A DNA stretch of 64,000 nucleotides from Actinomadura sp. NAK00032 (GTDB taxonomy: Bacteria; Actinomycetota; Actinomycetes; Streptosporangiales; Streptosporangiaceae), in the NCBI RefSeq assembly GCF_013364275.1, contig NZ_CP054932.1, forward strand, positions 2,232,001 through 2,296,000, given 5' to 3'. Positions 15,521 to 22,560 of the stretch are shown piece after piece. The notes beneath the pieces were generated by a model that did no database searches, was not told where the DNA came from, and saw only the letters and a list, made by a program, of their open reading frames with translations. Position 1 is the stretch's first letter. Every line of letters starts with the position of its first letter. Made by a program: the position numbers and the translations under genes.

Positions 15521-17152
15521 ATGGACGCCGTGACCAACGTTCCGATGCCGGTCAACGAGCCGGTGCGCGGGTATGCGCCGGGCAGCGCCGAACGGGCCCG
15601 GCTGGAGGCGCGGCTCGCCGAGCTGACCGCCGAGGCGCCGGTCGACCTGCCGATGACGATCGGCGGCGAGCGGCGGCTCGGGGCCGGCGCCAAGGTCGCC
15701 GTCGTGCAGCCGCACCGGCACGCGTCGGTGCTCGGCACGTTCGGCACCGCGACGCGGGAGGACGCGCGGGACGCGATCGACGCCGCGCTGAAGGCCGCGC
15801 CGGCGTGGCGGGACATGGCGTTCGACGACCGCGCCGCGATCTTCCTGCGCGCCGCGGACCTGCTCGCCGGGCCGTGGCGGGAGACGCTGCTGGCCGCGAC
15901 GATGCTCGGCCAGTCCAAGACCGTCCAGCAGGCGGAGATCGACAGCCCGTGCGAGCTGGTCGACTTCTGGCGGTTCAACGTGCACTTCGCGCGGCGGATC
16001 CTCGCCGAGCAGCCGATCAGCGGCGCCGGGGTGTGGAACCGGTCCGACCACCGGCCGCTGGAGGGGTTCGTCTACGCGATCACCCCGTTCAACTTCACCG
16101 CGATCGCCGCGAACCTGCCGACCGCGCCCGCGCTCATGGGCAACGTGGTCGTGTGGAAGCCGTCGCCGACGCAGACGTACTCGGCCGTGCTGCTGATGCG
16201 GCTGCTGGAGGAGGCCGGGCTGCCGGACGGCGTCATCAACCTCGTGACCGGGGACGGGCTCGCGGTGTCGGACGTCGCGCTCCAGCACCCCGAGCTGGCC
16301 GGGATCCACTTCACCGGGTCGACCGCGACGTTCCGGCACCTGTGGAAGACCGTCGGGACCAACATCGAGAAGTTCCGGAGCTACCCGCGGATCGTGGGGG
16401 AGACCGGCGGGAAGGACTTCGTCGTCGCCCACCCGTCCGCCGACCCGGCGGTGCTGAAGACCGCGCTCGTGCGGGGGGCCTTCGAGTACCAGGGGCAGAA
16501 GTGCTCGGCGGCGTCGCGGGCCTACATCCCGCGGTCGATCTGGGACGGCGGGTTCAAGGAGGAGCTGGCCGCCGAGGTCGACGGGCTCGCCATGGGGGAC
16601 GTCGCCGACCTGTCCAACTTCATGAGCGCCGTGATCGACGAGCGGGCCTTCGCCAAGAGCAAGGCGGCCATCGACCGGGCGCACGGTGACCCGGGTGTCG
16701 AGGTCGTCGCCGGTGGGACCTACGACGACAGTGTCGGGTACTTCGTGCGGCCCACCGTGCTCGTCTCCGGTGATGCTGAGAACGAGATCTTCCGGACCGA
16801 GTACTTCGGGCCTGTTCTCGGTGTCCACGTCTACGAGGACGAGCGGTACGACGAGATGCTCGCCCAGATGGAGTCGGTCGCCGACTACGCCCTCACCGGC
16901 GCCGTCATCGCGAACGACCGGGCCGCCGCCGCGCACACCGCAGAGGTGCTGCGGTACGCCGCCGGCAACTTCTACATCAACGACAAGCCCACCGGCGCCG
17001 TCGTCGGGCAGCAGCCGTTCGGCGGCGCGCGGGCGTCCGGGACCAACGACAAGGCCGGGTCTGTTTTCAACCTGCTGCGGTGGACGTCGCCTCGGTCCAT
17101 CAAGGAGACGTTCGTTCCGCCGACCGACTACCGGTACCCGCACATGGGCTAG
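15521..17152 (+). CDS. pruA: 1-pyrroline-5-carboxylate dehydrogenase
   Basis: 543 residues from ATG 15521; AAGGAGG overlaps the preceding stop, so translation is linked to proline dehydrogenase. It oxidises glutamate semialdehyde to glutamate with NAD. Motifs: YAITPFNFTAIA, ALMGNVVVWKPS, HFTGSTATFRHLW, the catalytic Glu in VGETGGKDFV, the catalytic Cys in EYQGQKCSAASRAY, and FGPVLGVHVY. It is full length. Codon use returns to nearly all G/C third positions, in contrast with the two genes before it. Its stop overlaps the stop of the convergent P450. Confidence 0.96.
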   Translation: MDAVTNVPMPVNEPVRGYAPGSAERARLEARLAELTAEAPVDLPMTIGGERRLGAGAKVAVVQPHRHASVLGTFGTATREDARDAIDAALKAAPAWRDMAFDDRAAIFLRAADLLAGPWRETLLAATMLGQSKTVQQAEIDSPCELVDFWRFNVHFARRILAEQPISGAGVWNRSDHRPLEGFVYAITPFNFTAIAANLPTAPALMGNVVVWKPSPTQTYSAVLLMRLLEEAGLPDGVINLVTGDGLAVSDVALQHPELAGIHFTGSTATFRHLWKTVGTNIEKFRSYPRIVGETGGKDFVVAHPSADPAVLKTALVRGAFEYQGQKCSAASRAYIPRSIWDGGFKEELAAEVDGLAMGDVADLSNFMSAVIDERAFAKSKAAIDRAHGDPGVEVVAGGTYDDSVGYFVRPTVLVSGDAENEIFRTEYFGPVLGVHVYEDERYDEMLAQMESVADYALTGAVIANDRAAAAHTAEVLRYAAGNFYINDKPTGAVVGQQPFGGARASGTNDKAGSVFNLLRWTSPRSIKETFVPPTDYRYPHMG

Positions 17153-18357
17153 GTCGGGCCGATGCCCGTGGCCGGGAGTGAGACCCAGCCTCGGGTGAAC
17201 GGGGACGCGATCCGTTGAGCGTTCTCCAGGTCCACGCCTGTGTGGGGGTGGGCCTGGAGGAGCTCTTCCAGGGCGATACGGGCCTGGAGCTTCGCCAGGT
17301 GCGAGCCGATGCAGAAGTGGACGCCGCTGGAGAAGCCCAGATGGCGCGGGATCTCCCGGGTGACGTCCAGCTCGTGCGCGGACGGGCCGAACTCGCGCTC
17401 GTCCCGGTTCGCCGACCCGAACAGCATCATCACCTTCTCGCCCTCCGGGATCTCCGTCCCGTGGAGGACGACCGGGCGCGTCGTCGTCCGCGCGAGGGCC
17501 TGCACCGAGCTCTCCAGGCGCAGGAACTCCATCAGCGCGTTCGGGATCAGGGACGGGTCGGCGGCGAGGCGCTCGCGCTGCGCGTGGTCGCCGTCCAGCA
17601 GCGCGACCCCGTGCGAGATCAGGTTGCCGGTGGTGTCGTTGCCGCCCGCCACCATGACGAAGCAGAAGCCGAGGATGTCCCAGTCGGTGAGGCGCTCTCC
17701 GTCCGCCTCGGCGGCCGTCAGCGCGCTTATCAGGTCGTCGGACGGGTCGGCGCGGCGCGCGGCGATCACGTTCGTGAAGTACTCGAACATCTCCGCTACG
17801 GCGGCGACCGCGTCGTCCTTCAGCGCCTTCAGGTCGAAGCCGTCGTCCTGGAGGGTCGTCAGCGCCGACACCCACGGGTCGAAGCGGGCCCGGTCGGACT
17901 CCGGGACGCCCAGCAGGTGCGCGAGCGCGTAGGTGGGCAGGGGCGAGGAGAAGTCGCGGTGCAGGTCCGGGACCTCGCCGTCGGCCGCCCTGCGCTCCAT
18001 GAGGGCGATCCGGGAGCGGACGAACTCGCGGAGGAGATCCTCCAGGGCCGCCGTGCGGCGGGGCGTGAAGCCGTGGCTGATCAGGCGCCGCAGGACGGTG
18101 TGGCGCGGCGGATCCAGCATCACGATCGTCGGCGCCAGGCCCAGCGTGCCGATCTCGTCCGGATAGAACGTCAGGCCCTGCGCGGACGAGAACGTCCCCG
18201 CGTCCCGCGTCGCCGCCCAGATGTCGTCGAACCGGGACAGCGCCCAGAACGGCGGATCGTCGTGGCGGTGGACGGGGTCCGCGTCCCGCAGCCGTGCGTA
18301 GGCGGGGTAGGGGTCGGCCTGGAAACCGGGGTCGAACGGGTCGTAGACGTCCGCCAT
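17149..18357 (-). CDS. Cytochrome P450
   Basis: 402 residues from ATG 18357. The heme loop is FSSGVHFCIGSHLA, the oxygen-activating I-helix is AGGNDTTGN, and an ExxR (EFLR) is present, so it should be an active soluble bacterial monooxygenase. The substrate is unknown; EVMMLFGSANRDEREFG-type K-helix/meander sequence is usual for the class. It is divergent from a TetR gene across 60 bases containing a clear inverted repeat, so it is probably the regulated target. No ferredoxin gene is adjacent. Confidence 0.93.
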   Translation of the reverse strand: MADVYDPFDPGFQADPYPAYARLRDADPVHRHDDPPFWALSRFDDIWAATRDAGTFSSAQGLTFYPDEIGTLGLAPTIVMLDPPRHTVLRRLISHGFTPRRTAALEDLLREFVRSRIALMERRAADGEVPDLHRDFSSPLPTYALAHLLGVPESDRARFDPWVSALTTLQDDGFDLKALKDDAVAAVAEMFEYFTNVIAARRADPSDDLISALTAAEADGERLTDWDILGFCFVMVAGGNDTTGNLISHGVALLDGDHAQRERLAADPSLIPNALMEFLRLESSVQALARTTTRPVVLHGTEIPEGEKVMMLFGSANRDEREFGPSAHELDVTREIPRHLGFSSGVHFCIGSHLAKLQARIALEELLQAHPHTGVDLENAQRIASPFTRGWVSLPATGIGPT

Positions 18358-18375
18358 GCGCGCGGCCTCCCGTTG

Positions 18376-18406
18376 TAACAGGCGTCGTTATTAACGCCCC
18401 CTGTTA
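18376..18406. promoter_or_regulatory. Probable TetR operator between P450 and TetR
   Basis: Arms TAACAGG and CCTGTTA flank a nested GGCG/CGCC and a central GTTA-T-TAAC, making a 31-base nested inverted repeat in the divergent promoter region. Size and placement fit a TetR dimer site controlling both genes. Confidence 0.65.
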
Positions 18407-18417
18407 GTATCATCGGC

Positions 18418-19107
18418 GTGCCGAAAGACGCAAGCGCCACCCGCGACGCCCTCCTGCACGCCGGCGCCCACCTCTTCGCCGCCCACGGCATCGACGCCGC
18501 CCGCACCCGCGACATCGTCACCCTCGCCGGACAGGGCAACGACTCCGCCGTCACCTACCACTTCGGCTCCCGCGCCGGCCTCCTCGACGCCGTCCTCCGC
18601 GCCGGCATCACCCGCATGGAACCCGCCCGCGCCGCCGCCCTCCCCGGCCTGCGCCCCGGCGACCTCCCCGCCATCACCGCCGCCATCGTCGAGCCCACCG
18701 CCGACGAACTCCGCACCGAACACGGCCGCGACTTCCTCCGCATCACCGCCCAACTCGCCGGACGCGCCGGAATCCGCGACCGGCACCTCCCGCCTCTTCT
18801 GCGCGGCACCGCCCTTCAGGGGCAGCTTGAACTACTTCAAGACGCCTGCCGTGCCGTTCATGTCGAAGCCATCGCGCTTGAGCGTGTCTCGCACTTCATA
18901 GCCTTCCTCACCGCCGCCCTCGCCGACCGCGCCGCCCGCCTCCCCGACCCCGCACCCCCCGCGCTCGCCCACGACGTCTACACCGCCGACCTCACCGCCA
19001 TGCTCACCGCCGCCCTCCGCACACCCGCACCCGCCCCCACCCGTTTGCCTAAGCACCCCCCACCCAATACAGTTAAGACATCACCGCGGGGTGGAGCAGT
19101 TCGGTAG
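18418..19107 (+). CDS. TetR-family regulator whose reading frame runs into tRNA-fMet
   Basis: 229 residues from GTG 18418. The N-terminal HTH is typical (ATRDALLHAGAHLFAAHGID, then TYHFGSRAGLLDAV at 50-65) and the C-terminal ligand domain follows. It probably represses the divergent P450 through the operator at 18376. The oddity is the end: the last residues (from about KHPPPN) come from tRNA-flanking repeat sequence and the stop is the TAG of the tRNA D-loop, 23 bases inside the tRNA gene. This suggests the original C-terminus was lost when the repeat was placed here. Confidence 0.82.
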   Translation: MPKDASATRDALLHAGAHLFAAHGIDAARTRDIVTLAGQGNDSAVTYHFGSRAGLLDAVLRAGITRMEPARAAALPGLRPGDLPAITAAIVEPTADELRTEHGRDFLRITAQLAGRAGIRDRHLPPLLRGTALQGQLELLQDACRAVHVEAIALERVSHFIAFLTAALADRAARLPDPAPPALAHDVYTADLTAMLTAALRTPAPAPTRLPKHPPPNTVKTSPRGGAVR

Positions 19108-19158
19108 CTCGCTGGGCTCATAACCCAGAGGTCGCAGGTTCAAATCCTGCCCCCGCTA
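19085..19158 (+). tRNA. Initiator tRNA-Met (CAT), second copy
   Basis: All 74 bases are identical to the tRNA at 11467, with the same initiator hallmarks (GGG/CCC anticodon stem pairs, unpaired first base). Its likely promoter (TTGCCT-17-TACAGT) lies in the 3' part of the TetR reading frame. Confidence 0.97.
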
Positions 19159-19170
19159 CTGGTCCTGGGG

Positions 19171-19213
19171 CCCCCTTGGTCGCGAGCTTCGCTCGCTTCC
19201 CGAGGGGGCCCTT
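19171..19213 (+). terminator. tRNA-fMet terminator hairpin, copy 2
   Basis: GGGCCCCCTTGG pairs with CCGAGGGGGCCC around an inner GCGAGC-TTC-GCTCGC hairpin. The inner stem sequence differs from copy 1 yet still pairs. A CCGGGGGG/CCCCCCGG hairpin follows at about 19224-19243. Confidence 0.65.
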
Positions 19214-19306
19214 CGCATTTCGCCCGGGGGGACGACCCCCCGGAGCCCCCCGTTCCTCCACCTCCCCCACCCGCCCGCCCCTGGGGCTTCGCCCCTAGAC
19301 CCCCGC

Positions 19307-20248
19307 TTAGCCTGCTTTGTGGTGGTTTAGGCGGGTTGGGGATTGTTCTAGTGACTGTCTGTCCCAGTTTGCGTTTTCTGCTGCTGCCTCGTAGGTGGCT
19401 TGTAGGAAGGCTGCTGCTGTTGCGTCTGGGTTCTTTGAAGCCGCTACTGCCTCGTAGGGGAAGACGTACTCGCCTAGGGTCTTGTCGTAGTGGGCGCCTT
19501 GGGGGACCTGGTGGTCGGCGAAGCCCTTCGGTTCTGGGTAGGCGTAGGAGTAGAAGGCGCCCTCCTCGCCTCCGCCCGGCCAGAAGCCGGCGCTGGACAG
19601 TTCGCCTGAGTAGCCCTCCGTCATGACCCAGTCGGGGCAGTTCGGGGCGCCGCCGGGGTGGACGGGGGCCTCGCGGCCGGAGAAGCGGGTGCAGGCCATG
19701 TCCATCGCGCCCCAGAAGAAGTGCACCGGGCTCACCTTGCCGGTGAAGTGGGCGCGGAACGCGCTCAGGACTCGGTCGGCCTGGATCAGCTGGCGCCAGA
19801 AGAGGTGTGCCGCGTCCGGGTCGTAGGACGCGTTCTGGTTGTCCTCGGCGAACGGGATCGCCGGGTCTACCTCGTTCGGGGTCGCGCTTATTTGGGTCTG
19901 GATGCCCATGTCGTTCAGGGTGTTCATGACGTTGGTGTAGAAGTCCGCTACTGGTTTTGCGGTTAGGGCTAGAGCGCGTGTCTCGCCTGTGCTTCGTCTT
20001 ATGCGGAGTGCGTGGTCTACGAAGTCGAACTCGATGTCGAAGGCGCCGTTCCCGTACGGGACCGACGACGTGGTCAGGCCCCTCGGGCTGACGTACAGGG
20101 TGACCTGCCACCAGTGGTTCAGCAGGGGCGCGTGCGCCATGCGGATCTTTCCGACGATCTGCGTCCACATGTGCAGCGTCTCGCGGGTGTCGGTCCAGTC
20201 CGCCAGCCGCAGCCGCGGCCAGTTCCCGTCCTCGCCTCGCTCGGGCAT
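19307..20248 (-). CDS. DUF5996 family protein
   Basis: 313 residues from ATG 20248 with GGAGGC upstream. The sequence has WPRLRLADWTDTRETLHMW, LNHWWQVTLYVSPRGLTT, FWGAMDMACTRFSGR and SSAGFWPGGG, typical of DUF5996, a cytosolic family of unknown role in actinobacteria. Its 3' half has many T-ending codons, unlike the 5' half. It ends just after the second tRNA repeat. Confidence 0.88.
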   Translation of the reverse strand: MPERGEDGNWPRLRLADWTDTRETLHMWTQIVGKIRMAHAPLLNHWWQVTLYVSPRGLTTSSVPYGNGAFDIEFDFVDHALRIRRSTGETRALALTAKPVADFYTNVMNTLNDMGIQTQISATPNEVDPAIPFAEDNQNASYDPDAAHLFWRQLIQADRVLSAFRAHFTGKVSPVHFFWGAMDMACTRFSGREAPVHPGGAPNCPDWVMTEGYSGELSSAGFWPGGGEEGAFYSYAYPEPKGFADHQVPQGAHYDKTLGEYVFPYEAVAASKNPDATAAAFLQATYEAAAENANWDRQSLEQSPTRLNHHKAG

Positions 20249-20355
20249 CGTGCCTCCAGGTGTCGTTGGCTGGGTGCTGATACCCCCCTCATGCCGTGAG
20301 AATGCACGTGCCGACCCCGTGTCAGGGCACCGGTCCCTGGCTCTAGCCTGGAGAT

Positions 20356-20727
20356 ATGCGCAACTATCTGGCGGGACTCGCGGACGTCTGCTCCGTGCTC
20401 GTCTTCGTGGCGATCGGGCGGGCCTCGCATGAGGAGGCCGCGAGCCTGACGGGGTTCGCCACGACCGCCTGGCCGTTCCTCGTCGGGGCCGGGGTCGGCT
20501 GGGGCCTGACCCGGGCCTGGCGGCGGGCCGACGCGCTGGTGCCGACCGGAGTCGGCGTGTGGGTGTCCGCCGTCGCCGTCGGCATGGTGCTGCGGGCCGT
20601 CTCGGGGCAGGGGACGGCGCTCGCGTTCGTCATCGTGGCGACCCTGTTCCTCGGGGCCGCGCTGCTCGGGTGGCGGCTCGCCGCGCGGGTCGTGGCAGGG
20701 CGCCGGACGTCCGCCTCCGCCGGGTGA
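20356..20727 (+). CDS. DUF3054 membrane protein
   Basis: 123 residues, almost all membrane: four hydrophobic segments (about 4-22, 30-52, 65-80, 85-110). LADVCSVLVFVAIGRASHEE and WPFLVGAGVGWGLTRAW are characteristic of DUF3054, whose function is unknown. It is divergent from the DUF5996 gene. Confidence 0.9.
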   Translation: MRNYLAGLADVCSVLVFVAIGRASHEEAASLTGFATTAWPFLVGAGVGWGLTRAWRRADALVPTGVGVWVSAVAVGMVLRAVSGQGTALAFVIVATLFLGAALLGWRLAARVVAGRRTSASAG

Positions 20728-20857
20728 CGCGCTTGTCGGGGACCTCCAAATGACCGCCCGGTCTCTTTGGGTGGTCGCACCGGTTGACGGAGGCGCCCCG
20801 TCCTGGTGAAGTTACCCGCGAGTCACGTGGGTGGCGGATCAGGGTGAAGGGAACACG

Positions 20858-22504
20858 ATGGCATCTGCGCTGCGCGAATGGCTGGACCGGCCGAACACCG
20901 GACGTGGCGTGCACCTCGCGGCCGACGACGGCGGCTGGGAGTACCGCGACTACGGCCGGCTGGCGTCCGCCGCGCGGCGCACCGCCGGGGCGCTGATCGA
21001 GGAGGGCGTCCGGCCGGGCGACGTCGTCTGCCTCGTCCTCCCCACGGACTTCACCTGCATCGAGACCTACTTCGGGGTGTGGGCGGCGGGGGCCACCGTC
21101 TGCCTGATCACGCCGCCGCTCTTCCAGGACGGGGACGACTACGTCGCCCACGTCGCGGCCATCCTGCGGCAGGCGTCGCCGGCGCTCGTGATCGCGTCCA
21201 AGGACCTGGCCGAGTACGCCGGGCGCGCCATGGAGCAGGCCGGGATGAGCGGCGAGCCGTGGCAGCCCCGGCAGGGCGTCGAGGCCGACGTCCAGCCCGC
21301 GGGGGAGCTGGCGCTGCTGCAGTTCACCTCCGGGTCCAGCGGCGCCCCGCGCGGCGTCATGGTCACCTGGGAGAACCTGGAGGCCAACAGCGACCTCATC
21401 GCGCGGATGGCGGGTTACGAGGACGGCGACATCGTCGCGTCGTGGCTGCCGCTCTACCACGACATGGGGCTCATCGGGACGTTCATCACGCCCATCGCGC
21501 GGCAGGGGACGCTGCGGCTGATGCGGCCCGACCACTTCATCCGCGACCCCGCACGGTGGATCCGCTGCTTCGCGGAGGCGCAGCACACGGCCGCGCCGCC
21601 GTTCGCCTACGCGTACTGCGCGCGGCGGGTCAAGCCCGAGCAGCTGGAAGGGCTCGACCTGTCGGGATGGAAGATGGCGCTGATCGGGGCCGAGCCGATC
21701 GACCCGCACGCGCTGGAGATCTTCGCCCAGCTCGTGGAGCCGTACGGGTTCTCGCGGTCGATGTTCAAGCCCGCGTACGGGATGGCCGAGACGACGCTGC
21801 TGGTCACCATGGACAACGCGCCGCGCGACCCGCTCGCCGTCCGGCCCGACCCGGAGGCGCTGACGTTCGGGGAGCCCGTGCGGATCCTCGACCAGCACCG
21901 GCTCGGAGCCCAGTCGCTCGGTGCCAAGGCCGGGTGGGTCGTCGGGTGCGGGACGCCTGAGAGCGATGTGTCGGTCGTGATCGTCGATGATTCCGGGCGC
22001 CCTTTGGAGGACGGGCTTCTCGGGGAGATCGTCGTGGGGGGCGCCTCGGCCTGCCCGGGGTACTTCGCGGGGGCCGAGGCCAAGTCGACGCGGTTCATGG
22101 ACGGGAAGGTCTACACCGGGGACGCCGGGTTCTTCCACGAGGGGCAGCTGTTCGTCCTCGGGCGGATGGGCGACAGCATCAAGGTGCGCGGCCGGTCGGT
22201 GTACGTCGAGGACCTCGAATCCAAGATCGCCGAGGTGAGCGGGCTCGGGAAGGGCCGCATCGTGGTGGTCGGCGTGCCGGGCGCCGGGCGGAAGGGGCTC
22301 GCGCTGTTCGCCGAGACGCAGGGCGAGGAGTGGGTCCCGTCCGTGCGGGAGACGCTGCGCCGCCGGGTCGGCGACGACGTCGAGCTGACGATCGTGGTGG
22401 GGACCGGGCTGATCCAGCGCACCTCCAGCGGCAAGCCCCGGCGGCGGTACATGTGGGAGCGGCTGCAGGGCGGGCAGATGGACGGCGCACGGGTCGTCCG
22501 CTGA
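20858..22504 (+). CDS. Fatty acyl-AMP ligase-like enzyme (FAAL/FadD32 group)
   Basis: 548 residues from ATG 20858. Motifs: P-loop FTSGSSGAPRGVM, SWLPLYHDMGLIGTF (typical of FAALs), PAYGMAETTL, TGDAGFFHEGQLFVLGRMGDSIKVRGR and a final RTSSGKPRRRYMW with the catalytic Lys. FAALs make acyl-adenylates for transfer to carrier proteins; a CoA ligase role cannot be excluded. The lipase/ligase fusion follows after 56 bases, so the pair probably works in acyl-lipid metabolism. Confidence 0.87.
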   Translation: MASALREWLDRPNTGRGVHLAADDGGWEYRDYGRLASAARRTAGALIEEGVRPGDVVCLVLPTDFTCIETYFGVWAAGATVCLITPPLFQDGDDYVAHVAAILRQASPALVIASKDLAEYAGRAMEQAGMSGEPWQPRQGVEADVQPAGELALLQFTSGSSGAPRGVMVTWENLEANSDLIARMAGYEDGDIVASWLPLYHDMGLIGTFITPIARQGTLRLMRPDHFIRDPARWIRCFAEAQHTAAPPFAYAYCARRVKPEQLEGLDLSGWKMALIGAEPIDPHALEIFAQLVEPYGFSRSMFKPAYGMAETTLLVTMDNAPRDPLAVRPDPEALTFGEPVRILDQHRLGAQSLGAKAGWVVGCGTPESDVSVVIVDDSGRPLEDGLLGEIVVGGASACPGYFAGAEAKSTRFMDGKVYTGDAGFFHEGQLFVLGRMGDSIKVRGRSVYVEDLESKIAEVSGLGKGRIVVVGVPGAGRKGLALFAETQGEEWVPSVRETLRRRVGDDVELTIVVGTGLIQRTSSGKPRRRYMWERLQGGQMDGARVVR

Positions 22505-22560
22505 TTGCTAAAGCCGGTGATAACACGACAACATGGCGGTGACGCTGTGAGAGGTCGACG

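Larger units (their letters stand above)
19073..19304. repeat. Right copy of the ~230-bp direct repeat carrying tRNA-fMet
   Basis: Matches 11455-11685. It begins at TTAAGACATCACC inside the TetR reading frame and ends after the GGGGCTTCGCCCC hairpin. The distance between copies is about 7.6 kb. Confidence 0.85.

Noticed and set aside
11803..18357. tRNA-flanked region considered as an integrative element
   Set aside because: No integrase, excisionase or replication gene lies between the tRNAs; the repeats carry whole tRNAs rather than a 3' attachment fragment.
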